Source: Chloroflexota bacterium (lineage in GTDB: Bacteria > Chloroflexota > Dehalococcoidia > SM23-28-2 > RBG-16-64-32). Taken from it: a stretch of DNA of 13,035 bases. The stretch spans positions 1-13,035 of the forward strand of contig VBJS01000072.1 in the NCBI GenBank assembly GCA_005880055.1, in the 5' to 3' direction. Below the pieces are notes generated by a model that searched no databases, was not told the origin of the DNA, and saw only the letters and a program-made list of their open reading frames with translations. How positions within the stretch are numbered: the stretch's first letter is position 1; every line of letters begins with the position of its first letter. Both the position numbers and the translations under genes were made by a program. Below, piece by piece: positions 1 to 6,763 of the stretch.

Positions 1-866
1 CGCACCACCTGAGCGACATCGTCTTCTGAAATCCTCTCCTGCTGGTAGACCGACTTGATCGAATCCGAGATCTCCCCACCGGCCGCGAGGCCGAAGACTA
101 CCGGCAGCGATTTCTTACGGCGAGCGATGTCGGCGCCGGCCGGCTTGCCGGTCCGGGTCTGCAAACCCCAGATGCCGAGAAGATCGTCCCGGATTTGAAA
201 CGCGAGGCCCAGTTGCCGCCCGAAGGCGCCGGCTTTTTCCGCAGCCTGCCGATCACCCGTCGCGGCGAGCACTCCAAGGTAAACTGCGCAATCAAACAGC
301 GCGCTGGTCTTCTTTTCCATCATCGCCAGGCAATCGTCAACAGTGATCTGGCCCGCCTGCTCGAAAGCAAGGTCCATAACCTGGCCTTCCACCATCTCCA
401 GCGTGCGTTCATCGAGCACGCGTCCCGCCTCCAGGACCGTTGCGGCTTCGACATCTTCGTCGTGCAGCCGCAGCAGCGCCAGTCGCGCCAACGACAGCAG
501 CGCATCCCCCGCGTTGATACCCTGGGCCTCGCCCCAGAGAGCCCAGACTGTCGGCCGGTGGTGGCGCTCCCTGTCCCGGTCCTGGATGTCGTCGTGCACG
601 AGCGAGAAGTTGTGTACCAACTCCACGGCCGCCGCTGCCGGAAGCGCGCGCCGGGGCTCACCGCCTGCCGCCTCGCAGGCCAGCAGGCAGAGGGACGGCC
701 GCAGCAGTTTGCCTGACGCGCTCGACGGCTGTCCGTCCGCATCCTCCCAACCCAGGTGGTAGCGCAGCATCCGATAAAGCTCCGGCGTCGCGGGCCGGTC
801 GAGAAATGAACGCAGACAGGATTCGATCTCCGGGCGGTGCCGGAGCAGCGGCGCCGGCAAGTCCAA
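1..866 (-). CDS. Polyprenyl (geranylgeranyl/farnesyl-type) diphosphate synthase, C-terminus cut by window edge
   Basis: A trans-isoprenyl diphosphate synthase, which condenses isopentenyl diphosphate onto an allylic diphosphate to make C15-C20 or longer chains for quinones, carotenoids or lipids. The visible 288 residues contain the GKLLRP motif (52-57), the first Asp-rich motif HDDIQD (91-96), the EGQVMDL helix (160-166) and the second Asp-rich motif as DDLLG (227-231), followed by TGKPAGADI and KK. DDxxG instead of DDxxD in the second motif is common in this family. The frame stays open to base 1, so perhaps 30-60 residues are missing. No ATG lies early enough. A TTG at 866, one base after the yjbQ stop, puts GKLLRP at a normal distance, so I chose it; it has no clear ribosome binding site and is probably translated by coupling. 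Chain length specificity cannot be read from the sequence. Confidence 0.9.
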   Translation of the reverse strand, partial: MDLPAPLLRHRPEIESCLRSFLDRPATPELYRMLRYHLGWEDADGQPSSASGKLLRPSLCLLACEAAGGEPRRALPAAAAVELVHNFSLVHDDIQDRDRERHHRPTVWALWGEAQGINAGDALLSLARLALLRLHDEDVEAATVLEAGRVLDERTLEMVEGQVMDLAFEQAGQITVDDCLAMMEKKTSALFDCAVYLGVLAATGDRQAAEKAGAFGRQLGLAFQIRDDLLGIWGLQTRTGKPAGADIARRKKSLPVVFGLAAGGEISDSIKSVYQQERISEDDVAQVV

Positions 867-867
867 G

Positions 868-1305
868 CTATTCGCCGACGAAGTGCACGACGACCTGGCG
901 GTCGCGCCCGTGGTCCAGCTCGACGAGGAAGATTCGCTGCCACTGCCCAAACACCAGCTGCCCGTCCACAATAGGCACCGACTCGCTGGCGCCGAGCAGG
1001 ATGTGCTGGCAGTGCGAGTGCCCGTTCGGCCGTTCGCCGTTGGTGCTCAATGCGTGGGCGAAGCGGTTGTGTGCATAGTCGTGCCGGGAAGGAGCGATCT
1101 GCTCCAGCATCTGTTCCATATCTCGGATCAGATGCGGCTCCGCCTCGTTGATGCGGATCGCGGCCGTCGTGTGCTTCGAGAATACGACGGCGAACCCGTT
1201 GCTCAGGCCCGAGCTCTCCGCCGCCTCGATCACCTTATCGGTTATGTCCACGAACTGCGGGCCGTGTTCCGTGCGGATGTCGAACGTCTGCGAGAGGAAC
1301 TTCAT
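868..1305 (-). CDS. yjbQ: YjbQ / UPF0047 family protein
   Basis: A 145-residue protein of the YjbQ (UPF0047) family. These are small trimeric proteins with a conserved His/Asp/Glu cluster; some members have weak thiamine phosphate synthase activity, but the physiological role is unclear. Visible family signatures are SKHTTAAIRINEAEP (43-57), the HNRFAHALSTNG stretch (79-90), and the C-terminal run GASES.PI..GQLVFGQWQRIFLVELD (105-131). Length matches the family (about 140). The start is ATG at 1305, because GGAGG lies 8 bases upstream; the longer TTG reading at 1320 would consume that site. The stop is one base before the proposed TTG start of the polyprenyl synthase, so the two are probably one transcript. 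The functional link to isoprenoid synthesis is unknown. Confidence 0.9.
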   Translation of the reverse strand: MKFLSQTFDIRTEHGPQFVDITDKVIEAAESSGLSNGFAVVFSKHTTAAIRINEAEPHLIRDMEQMLEQIAPSRHDYAHNRFAHALSTNGERPNGHSHCQHILLGASESVPIVDGQLVFGQWQRIFLVELDHGRDRQVVVHFVGE

Positions 1306-1340
1306 GCGGGATTCCTCCAATTGCGCGGGCCTACGATGAT

Positions 1341-1381
1341 CCGGGCGCTTGTTCCGGCAGCTTCAGCGCGGTTGCGCCCGG
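1341..1381 (-). other. Inverted repeat in the presumed yjbQ leader
   Basis: CCGGGCGC (1341-1348) and GCGCCCGG (1374-1381) are perfect reverse complements separated by 25 bases, and the loop can form a further CCG/CGG pairing. It lies 36 bases upstream of the yjbQ start. In RNA it would be a stable leader hairpin; in DNA it could be an operator. There is no U-tract, so it is not a typical intrinsic terminator. Confidence 0.4.
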
Positions 1382-1551
1382 TGAGATGAATTGCCGCAGA
1401 ATACGCAAGGCGGAAAATCCCAGTGCCCGACTCAATGCTCTTGTAATCCTGCCGGTGGTCTGCGATGTTTCCCTCCGGCATAAGAATAGCCAGAGCGTGC
1501 CGCTGGGTAAAGCGCGCGCTACGCGCCCACGGCCGCGCTATGCCTTACAGG

Positions 1552-1580
1552 TTGACAACCGGGAAGCGGAGGAATAGATT
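1552..1580 (+). promoter_or_regulatory. Sigma-70-type promoter for the DUF1059 gene
   Basis: A perfect -35 box TTGACA (1552-1557) is followed by a 17-bp spacer and TAGATT (1575-1580), four of six matches to TATAAT. Transcription would start near 1587 and leave a leader of about 45 bases that includes the strong ribosome binding site of the next gene. Confidence 0.6.
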
Positions 1581-1620
1581 GCGCAGCGCGGAAAGGACCG
1601 CAAAGCAGCGTCTGACACGG

Positions 1621-1626
1621 AGGAGG
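1621..1626 (+). promoter_or_regulatory. Strong ribosome binding site that fixes the DUF1059 start
   Basis: AGGAGG lies 6 bases before the ATG at 1633. It supports this start over the longer in-frame reading that begins at 1465. Confidence 0.8.
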
Positions 1627-1632
1627 ATTCCG

Positions 1633-1812
1633 ATGGGCAAGATCGTGAACTGCGCCGAAGTGGACCCTCGCAGCGGCTGCGCCCACGTCGTCCGCGGCGC
1701 TAACGAAGAGGAGTTGCTTCGCAACGCCGAGCAGCACGCGAAAGAGCATGGCATTGTAGAGGCCACTCCTGAGCTCATGCAGCGCGTAAAGCAGGCGATG
1801 CGGGACGAGTGA
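1633..1812 (+). CDS. DUF1059 family small protein
   Basis: A 59-residue protein resembling the DUF1059 family of small uncharacterised proteins. The family pattern is visible: an N-terminal strand with a Cys (C7), a second Cys (C16) followed by a beta strand (AHVVRG), then the acidic helix EEELLRNAEQHAKEHG (25-40) with its conserved His, and a C-terminal charged helix. There is no signal peptide or membrane segment, so it is probably cytosolic. The start at 1633 is set by AGGAGG six bases upstream, and a TTGACA promoter precedes it, so it is probably transcribed alone. It converges on the unknown gene ending at 1892. No biochemical role is established for the family, and the neighbours do not suggest one. 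Confidence 0.8.
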   Translation: MGKIVNCAEVDPRSGCAHVVRGANEEELLRNAEQHAKEHGIVEATPELMQRVKQAMRDE

Positions 1813-1852
1813 CGCTCAGGCGCCTGCTCTGACCGCATACATCAGTATCGAT

Positions 1853-1888
1853 CCGCGAGGCGGCACATCACAATGCCGCCTTCCGCGG
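1853..1888. terminator. Hairpin between convergent genes, possible bidirectional terminator
   Basis: AGGCGGCA (1858-1865) and TGCCGCCT (1874-1881) form a perfect 8-bp stem with an 8-base loop. An outer CCGCG (1853-1857) / CGCGG (1884-1888) pair extends it across a 2-base bulge. It sits in the short gap between two convergent stop codons (1812 and 1892), where a shared terminator is expected. Neither strand has a clear T-run after the stem, so termination may be Rho-assisted or the hairpin may protect 3' ends. Confidence 0.55.
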
Positions 1889-1891
1889 GGT

Positions 1892-2197
1892 CTACCGACC
1901 TTCCAGCCAGCGGATGATACGCTCTGCGTTCTCCTCGATGCTCGTCTTAGCCTCGCCCGCCAGCCAGCGGTAGCAATGCATTCGGTCTGATCCGGCCGGC
2001 GCGTAGTCCTCCCAGGCGAGAACGAACGCTCGCCCTTGCCGGCGGCCCGGCCACCCTTCCCGTGGGAGCAGGTGCACGTAAATCGTCGAGCCATCGTCCG
2101 TGAGCGAGATACTGCCCACGGCTGCTTCCACCAACTCCCCTCGCCCGCGCTCAGCGAGCACCCGCTCGAGATGTCGCTCCAAGAATCGCAACGCCAT
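1892..2197 (-). CDS. Hypothetical protein, 101 aa, last gene of the DinB/LLM operon
   Basis: I do not recognise this family. The 101-residue protein has a charged N-terminal helix (ALRFLERHLERVLAERG), a beta-rich middle that includes DGSTIYVHLLPREGW (35-49) and FVLAWEDYAP (58-67), and a C-terminal amphipathic helix ending in RIIRWLEGR. No signal peptide or membrane segment is seen. Its ATG (2197) follows the LLM oxidoreductase stop by 2 bases with no separate ribosome binding site, so translation is probably coupled to that gene. The alternating pattern looks like a small alpha/beta domain, but no function can be assigned. Being third in the operon suggests an accessory to the oxidoreductase or the DinB-like protein, which is inference only. 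Confidence 0.75.
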   Translation of the reverse strand: MALRFLERHLERVLAERGRGELVEAAVGSISLTDDGSTIYVHLLPREGWPGRRQGRAFVLAWEDYAPAGSDRMHCYRWLAGEAKTSIEENAERIIRWLEGR

Positions 2198-2199
2198 GG

Positions 2200-3225
2200 C
2201 TAGCCGTAGAAAGTGGCCGCGATCGCTCCCGCGTAGCTCATGAGTTTGTCCAGTGAGAGCCCGTAAGCCGGCGGCACCAGCGTCAGCGAGTCCGCCACCT
2301 CCCAGGCCGGCTCTATCCGGCGGCGTACTTCATCCACTGGCCCGCAGACCACAAAAGTCTCCGCCATTGCATCCGGCACAAGGTTTGCGACTCCCAGGTA
2401 ATCGCCATGCGTCACGCCTTCCTGAAGCCTTCTCGCTTCCTCCCGGAAGCCGTGTGCCGCGAAGTACTCCTCGTATTGCGGGATTCCCGCGTAGAACGCG
2501 ACCGTCGCCCGGCCGTCTTCCACGGCCTGTGCGCGGTCCTGGTTGATCGCCACCCATAGCCAGGCGTTGAACTCGATGTCTTGGCGCTGCCTGCCGCCCC
2601 GCTGCAACCCTTTCTCCAGCGAGGCCGGTATCTTCCTCGTCAGCCAGTCGATGGACCAGATCGGGTGGCCGATCACCCCGTCCCCAATCTCGGCGCCGAG
2701 CGATAACAGCGGCCCGCGCAGCGCCGCGATCCATATCGGGATATCAGACCGCAGCGGCGGTGCAGGGGGCTGCAGGTCGCGGAAGTCCAGCCGGTGGTAC
2801 TCCCCTTGATAGTCCGTCAGCCGCCCCGTGTGCGCCTCCCGGAAGAGCATGCGGATGATCTCCACGACCTCTCGCATGTGCTCCACCGGCCTGCCATACG
2901 GCATCCCGAAGAAACCCTCGCTCCATGAGCGCACACTTGTCCCAAGGCCGAGCACAAAGCGGCCGCCGCTGATGCGGTCCAGGTCCAGCGCGGCCATCGC
3001 CGTCTCGAAGGGGCTCCGAGCGAACGCCAAGGCGATGCCGGAAGCCAGCTTGACCCGGCTGGTGACCAGCGCAGCGGCAGCCAACGGCACAAACGGCGGG
3101 CCATACACCTGTGGGGCGAACAACCCTTCCACGCCCGCCTGTTCCTGCAGCTTTGCCTGCATCTCGAGCGCCGGTGCAGACAACGCCGTGATTGTTCCCC
3201 AGAAGCTCCGTCCAGTCCGAGCCAT
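2200..3225 (-). CDS. LLM class (luciferase-like) oxidoreductase, possibly F420-dependent
   Basis: A 341-residue TIM-barrel protein of the bacterial luciferase-like superfamily, whose members use FMN or coenzyme F420 for hydride transfer or monooxygenation. Characteristic segments are the early barrel strand with VEGLFAPQVYGPPFVPLAAAALVTSRVKLASGIALAFARSP read in pieces (about 32-72), the RISGGRFVLGLGTS motif (84-97), the MREVVEIIRMLF helix (117-128), YHRLDFRDLQPP (143-154), and DIPIWIAALRGPLLSLGAEIGDGVIGHP in the C-terminal half. RFVLGLGTS resembles the F420-dependent methylene-tetrahydromethanopterin reductase-like branch, so F420 is plausible but not proven. It is the middle gene of a three-gene minus-strand operon, 3 bp after the DinB-like gene and 2 bp before the unknown gene. 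The substrate is unknown. Confidence 0.85.
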   Translation of the reverse strand: MARTGRSFWGTITALSAPALEMQAKLQEQAGVEGLFAPQVYGPPFVPLAAAALVTSRVKLASGIALAFARSPFETAMAALDLDRISGGRFVLGLGTSVRSWSEGFFGMPYGRPVEHMREVVEIIRMLFREAHTGRLTDYQGEYHRLDFRDLQPPAPPLRSDIPIWIAALRGPLLSLGAEIGDGVIGHPIWSIDWLTRKIPASLEKGLQRGGRQRQDIEFNAWLWVAINQDRAQAVEDGRATVAFYAGIPQYEEYFAAHGFREEARRLQEGVTHGDYLGVANLVPDAMAETFVVCGPVDEVRRRIEPAWEVADSLTLVPPAYGLSLDKLMSYAGAIAATFYG

Positions 3226-3228
3226 TCC

Positions 3229-3801
3229 CTACACCGTGGCCGTTCCTCGGCCGGAGTGCACGCCCCGAAGGGCCTCCATCATGCCCAGGTGACGGCTCAG
3301 GTGCGTGACCTGCCCAAGAAGTACGGCAGCGAGGGTTGACGGCCTGCCGTAGAGGTCTGTGCAGGCACTGTCCAGTTGTTGATCATCCACCGATGCTGCA
3401 GCTTCCTTCGCCGCATCGAACGCCCGGCCCACATAGCGCAGCAGCTCCTCTTTGGCGGGAAGTTTCAGCCCCGCCGCAATCTCATCAGCCATCCCCATCC
3501 CCGTCGCGTTCTCGCCCAGGGCTACCCCATCTATACCCCACGCCGCGCAGACCTCCTCGACGTCCCAGATCTGCCCGCGAGACGCGAGGCGTTCCTGCAT
3601 CGCCGGCGTCATCTGGGGTAGCCGGGACTGGAGAAGGTCCGCCCACCTGGCGGAGTGCCAGAGGTGGAAACCCAGGGTCGGGGCGCCGCCCGGCGGACCC
3701 CAGGCCAGCTCTTCGTCGGATAGCTTCTCGGCGAAAGCCAGCATCCAGTCGTGCGTGCGGCCGAACAGATACTGGACGACGATGCTGGTGTTGACGCTCA
3801 T
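3229..3801 (-). CDS. DinB-like four-helix-bundle protein
   Basis: A 190-residue protein with the layout of the DinB/YfiT superfamily: a four-helix bundle carrying a metal-binding His triad. Candidate ligands are H49 in FHLWHSARWAD, and H167 and H171 in VTHLSRHLGMMEALRG near the C-terminus, where the family's HxxxH pattern sits. Superfamily members include DNA-damage-induced proteins of unknown activity and metal-dependent thiol transferases. The start is ATG at 3801, giving a typical N-terminus with a long first helix; the upstream in-frame TTG at 3849 adds an uncharacteristic leader. It is the first gene of a three-gene operon and is divergent from glycerol kinase, separated by about 100 bp. 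The role together with the LLM oxidoreductase is unknown. Confidence 0.7.
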   Translation of the reverse strand: MSVNTSIVVQYLFGRTHDWMLAFAEKLSDEELAWGPPGGAPTLGFHLWHSARWADLLQSRLPQMTPAMQERLASRGQIWDVEEVCAAWGIDGVALGENATGMGMADEIAAGLKLPAKEELLRYVGRAFDAAKEAAASVDDQQLDSACTDLYGRPSTLAAVLLGQVTHLSRHLGMMEALRGVHSGRGTATV

Positions 3802-3865
3802 CGATAGCTCGCGCCTAGGCACGGCGTCATTCGATAATCCCACCCGCAAACACAGCCCGTCAATC

Positions 3866-3895
3866 TCGACGCCCGCCGTTGGCGGGTGCTAACCT
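3866..3895 (+). promoter_or_regulatory. Candidate glpK promoter giving a nearly leaderless mRNA
   Basis: TAACCT (3890-3895, fits TANNNT) lies 7 bases before the GTG start at 3903. TCGACG (3866-3871) with an 18-bp spacer matches four of six -35 bases. The predicted start of transcription is 3902-3903, at the start codon itself, and no ribosome binding site is visible. Confidence 0.4.
3871..3887. other. Short perfect inverted repeat in the glpK/DinB divergent region
   Basis: CCCGCC (3872-3877), a 3-base loop, then GGCGGG (3881-3886), with a flanking G.T pair. It lies between the proposed -35 and -10 elements of glpK, so it could be an operator. It might equally be a chance GC-rich dyad. Confidence 0.35.
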
Positions 3896-3902
3896 CGGCG
3901 CC

Positions 3903-5396
3903 GTGGCTGACTTCATCCTCGCGCTGGACCAGGGCACGTCCTCATCGCGCGCGATCCTCTTCGATCAAGCGGGCAAGCCGGCAGCAATCGCGCCGCGGCC
4001 CATTCGCCAGATCTACCCCCAACCGGGCTGGGTCGAGCACGACCCCGACGAGATCTGGCAGACCCAGCTCTCAACGGCGCGGGATGTGCTGCGGGAGGCC
4101 GGAGTGACCGCCTCGAACATCGCGGCCATCGGCATCACGAACCAACGTGAGACAACCATCATCTGGGACCGCGAAGGCAAGCCCATCGCGAACGCAATCG
4201 TTTGGCAGGACCGCCGCACCGCCGCGATCTGCGAGCAACTCCGCCAGTCCGGCAAGGAGCGGCTGTTTCGCGAGCGCACGGGCCTGCTGCTGGACCCGTA
4301 CTTCTCCGGCACCAAGCTCAAGTGGCTGCTGGATAACACGCCCGGCGCCCGTGCCGCCGCCGAGCGCGGCGACCTCATGTGCGGAACCGTGGACTCGTGG
4401 CTTCTCTACAAGCTCTGCGGCTTGCACGGGACTGATTACACGAACGCTTCCCGCACACTGCTCTACAATATTTTCGACCGCTGCTGGGACGATGACCTGC
4501 TCCAGGCCCTGGAAGTGCCGTCCTCACTATTGCCGTCCGTGCAGCCGTCCAGCGGCGTTTTTGGCGAGACCTCTGCCCTCGGCGGCAGCGTTCCGATTGC
4601 CGGCGTAGCCGGCGACCAGCAGGCGGCTCTATTCGGACAAGCCGCCTTCCAGCCCGGGATGGCGAAGAACACCTACGGCACCGGCGCCTTCCTCCTGATG
4701 AACGTCGGCGAGCGCAAGATCCAGGCAGAATCGATGCTGACGACCATCGCCTGGGGACTGGCGGGAGCCAGCGGGAACGACGAGATCACCTACGCGCTCG
4801 AGGGATCGATCTTCATCGCTGGGGCGGCCGTCCAATGGCTGCGCGATGAACTGGGGCTGATCTCCAGCGCCGAAGAGTCGCAGGTGCTCGCCGCAAGCGT
4901 TCCCGATTCTGGCGGCATCTACGTGGTCCCCGCCTTCGTAGGCCTCGGCGCCCCCCACTGGGATGCACGCGCCCGCGGCACGATAGTCGGCATCACTCGC
5001 GGCACGACCCGCGCTCATCTGGTTCGCGCCACGCTCGAAGCGATCGCCTACCAAGTGCGCGACGTCATCGAAGCGATGGAACGAGAGTCTGGCGTTAAGC
5101 TGTCAGAGCTTCGAGTGGACGGCGGGGCGGCGGCGAACGACCTGCTGCTGCAAATACAGGCCGATCTGCTCGGGCGGGATGTGATCCGCCCGGCCGTTCT
5201 GGAGACCACGGCCTTGGGGGCGGCCTATCTAGCCGGCATCAGCACCGGCTTCTGGAAAGACGCAGGCGAAGTGGCGAAGAATTGGCGAGAAGGCGCCCGC
5301 TTCGGCCCGCGGATCACCCCTGAACAGCGCGACACGATGTACGCGGACTGGAAGCGCGCGCTAGAACGCTCCAGGGGCTGGGCAGAGGACGCCTGA
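3903..5396 (+). CDS. glpK: Glycerol kinase (FGGY family)
   Basis: ATP-dependent phosphorylation of glycerol to sn-glycerol 3-phosphate in the cytosol, the entry step of glycerol use. The 497-residue length is close to the roughly 500 of the family. Visible motifs are the N-terminal phosphate-binding LALDQGTSSSRAILFD (6-21), GITNQRETT (77-85) with WQDRRTA (101-107), GLLLDPYFSGTKLKWLLD, GTVDSWLLYKL (161-171), the catalytic Asp in AGVAGDQQAALFGQ (D238), KNTYGTGAFLL (255-265), and the C-terminal ELRVDGGAAANDLLLQ with TTALGAAYLAG. The GTG at 3903 puts the first motif at its usual position; the TTG at 3879 would add eight unlikely residues. No glycerol 3-phosphate dehydrogenase or glycerol facilitator gene is adjacent, so it appears to be a single-gene unit. 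Its stop lies 3 bp from that of the convergent gene. Confidence 0.95.
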   Translation: MADFILALDQGTSSSRAILFDQAGKPAAIAPRPIRQIYPQPGWVEHDPDEIWQTQLSTARDVLREAGVTASNIAAIGITNQRETTIIWDREGKPIANAIVWQDRRTAAICEQLRQSGKERLFRERTGLLLDPYFSGTKLKWLLDNTPGARAAAERGDLMCGTVDSWLLYKLCGLHGTDYTNASRTLLYNIFDRCWDDDLLQALEVPSSLLPSVQPSSGVFGETSALGGSVPIAGVAGDQQAALFGQAAFQPGMAKNTYGTGAFLLMNVGERKIQAESMLTTIAWGLAGASGNDEITYALEGSIFIAGAAVQWLRDELGLISSAEESQVLAASVPDSGGIYVVPAFVGLGAPHWDARARGTIVGITRGTTRAHLVRATLEAIAYQVRDVIEAMERESGVKLSELRVDGGAAANDLLLQIQADLLGRDVIRPAVLETTALGAAYLAGISTGFWKDAGEVAKNWREGARFGPRITPEQRDTMYADWKRALERSRGWAEDA

Positions 5397-5399
5397 AAT

Positions 5400-6728
5400 T
5401 TACGGCTTTGGTGTCTTAGTTGGGCCGGGCGTGCCCGAGGGTGAAGGCGCGGGGGTCGGCGTTGCTACAGGGGTTGCAGTCGCCGAAGCAGTGGGCGTCG
5501 GGACTGGGGTAGGAGGTGGAGTTGTGATCGGCGTCGGCCCGGGTGTGGGGACCGGCGTGTCAGTGGGGGCCGGGGTAGGCGGGGGCGCATACTTGGGCGC
5601 CATGTAATCCCAGACTGTACGCGAGATTCTGGCACCGAACGAGTAGCCCTGGTACTCCGTGCTCCCCTGCTGCGAGAAATACGTGATCGCATAAGCCTTG
5701 GTCGTTCCGTCCGTCCCCGGAAACGTCACGACACCCGCATCGTTGTTCACCCAGCCGTCATTGTCCGCGTAGTAGCCGATCTTGTGAGTCACCGTCGCGG
5801 TTGAGGGTAGGCGCCCCGGCAGGATGTACTGCAGGTACGGCGCGATCTCCGTCAGCTTTTGCAAAGTGTAGGCCGTCCAGTCCGCGTTGAAGAGCTGACC
5901 ACGATATAGTCGGACGAAGATATCGTTCTCCTCGAGCGCCGTCAGGATATTCGGCGGCGGATCGTCGCTGCTCCCGTAATAGGGCAGGTGATCAAAGTAG
6001 GAGGTGTGCATCCCCCAACCCGCCATCAGCTGCCTCGCCTGGAGTGTCCCGGAGTAGTACGAGCCAAACATGTCATCCAGCAGGTACCGAACTTCCGGCG
6101 GGTAACTGCCACCTATCCCTCGCCGGATGTGGTAGGCTTCCGCCGCCGGATCGCCGTGCCCTGCCTGGAACTCGTTCACTGCCGCCAGCAGCGCGAACAT
6201 CATGATCGTGCAGCCCGTGCGATGAGCATCATTGCCGTTCACAGAGATCGTCTCGCCCGTCTGGAGGTCCGTCACCGCCACCGACACATCGATATGGTCT
6301 GCCGCGTCATAGGCCGCTATTTCTGCCGCCAGCTGGTCCTTTAGTCCGAGGAACTCCGGAGAAGCATTGACGTTCTCCGGTATGCCGCCGTACACCGGCG
6401 GCAGCGGAGCGCTGGGCTGGTCCCCACCCGCGTCCGCCGGCCCCGGACCGGGATCGGGCGCGGCTTCCGGTGCATTCGTAGACCCGGGAGTTCGGGGCGC
6501 CCGCGTCGGCGTGGCGGCCGGGGAACGGGTCGTTGTCGGTCTCGGGCTCCGCGTCGGCGAGGGCTGCGCCGCCACCGCTTTCTCGTCGCGAGGCGGTCTC
6601 CCATCGGAGGGCCCCAGGATGAGCAGGGCAGCCAGAGCCAGCCCGGCGAAGGTGAGGAGGCAGCGCAAGCCGAGCGCCCGGTATTGTGCAATATATTTTG
6701 TCAGCAGCGCGCTGGTCGGTGCCGCCAT
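5400..6728 (-). CDS. Membrane-anchored class A beta-lactamase-like protein with altered active site and Pro/Thr-rich linkers
   Basis: From ATG 6728 this is 442 residues: a short cytoplasmic tail, one membrane helix (about 19-39, not followed by a cleavage site), a Pro/Thr/Ser-rich linker (about 55-112), a globular domain (about 120-380), and a second Pro/Thr-rich tail to the end. The globular domain follows the PF13354 (class A beta-lactamase-like) order: VAVTDLQTGE, the nucleophile helix, an S130-like YYSG, NILTALEEN, and HKIGYY followed by NNDAGVVTFPG. Where SxxK is expected there is CTIM (C173, M176), SDN is reduced to SGT, and KTG is HKIG. It is therefore probably not a beta-lactamase or transpeptidase of the usual kind; it may be a binding protein or wall-associated pseudoenzyme exposed outside the membrane. 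A GTG at 6737 is an alternative start. No good ribosome binding site is seen for either. Confidence 0.75.
   Translation of the reverse strand: MAAPTSALLTKYIAQYRALGLRCLLTFAGLALAALLILGPSDGRPPRDEKAVAAQPSPTRSPRPTTTRSPAATPTRAPRTPGSTNAPEAAPDPGPGPADAGGDQPSAPLPPVYGGIPENVNASPEFLGLKDQLAAEIAAYDAADHIDVSVAVTDLQTGETISVNGNDAHRTGCTIMMFALLAAVNEFQAGHGDPAAEAYHIRRGIGGSYPPEVRYLLDDMFGSYYSGTLQARQLMAGWGMHTSYFDHLPYYGSSDDPPPNILTALEENDIFVRLYRGQLFNADWTAYTLQKLTEIAPYLQYILPGRLPSTATVTHKIGYYADNDGWVNNDAGVVTFPGTDGTTKAYAITYFSQQGSTEYQGYSFGARISRTVWDYMAPKYAPPPTPAPTDTPVPTPGPTPITTPPPTPVPTPTASATATPVATPTPAPSPSGTPGPTKTPKP
5403..5588 (-). repeat. Low-complexity PT-rich coding repeat (C-terminal tail)
   Basis: The last 62 codons encode mostly Pro, Thr, Ala and Ser in PTPxPT-like units. 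In DNA this appears as repeated GGGGT/GGCGT-type words on the plus strand. Such tails are frequent in exported Chloroflexota proteins and probably span or attach to the cell envelope. A similar but less regular stretch follows the membrane helix. Confidence 0.8.
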
Positions 6729-6763
6729 CTCCCCCACTCTGCGGATCAGCCGTAAGGCTTGCC

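Larger units (their letters stand above)
1306..1632. other. Gene-free region between yjbQ (-) and the DUF1059 gene (+)
   Basis: This divergent intergenic stretch of 327 bp holds a perfect 8-bp inverted repeat near yjbQ (1341-1381) and a good sigma-70-type promoter near the DUF1059 gene (1552-1580). Open frames across it (for example 1386-1577) have no family resemblance or ribosome binding site. I see no obvious promoter for the minus-strand yjbQ unit. Confidence 0.6.

Noticed and set aside
320..943. 207-codon minus-strand frame
   Set aside because: Arg/Ala/Cys-rich shadow of the polyprenyl synthase frame, which carries the family motifs.
1465..1632. Longer N-terminus for the DUF1059 protein
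   Set aside because: The AGGAGG site and the family start both point to 1633; the extension is Arg-rich and spans the promoter.
1816..2094. 92-codon minus-strand frame
   Set aside because: Out of frame with the operon gene at 1892-2197, Arg-rich, and crosses the convergent hairpin.
3336..3794. 152-codon plus-strand frame opposite the DinB-like gene
   Set aside because: Pro/Arg/Ser-rich with no motifs; the minus strand encodes a recognisable DinB-like protein.
6728..6728. Lipoprotein or cleaved signal peptide on the beta-lactamase-like protein
   Set aside because: The only Cys near the membrane helix lies at its start, not in a lipobox after it, and no signal peptidase site is evident; an uncleaved anchor fits better.
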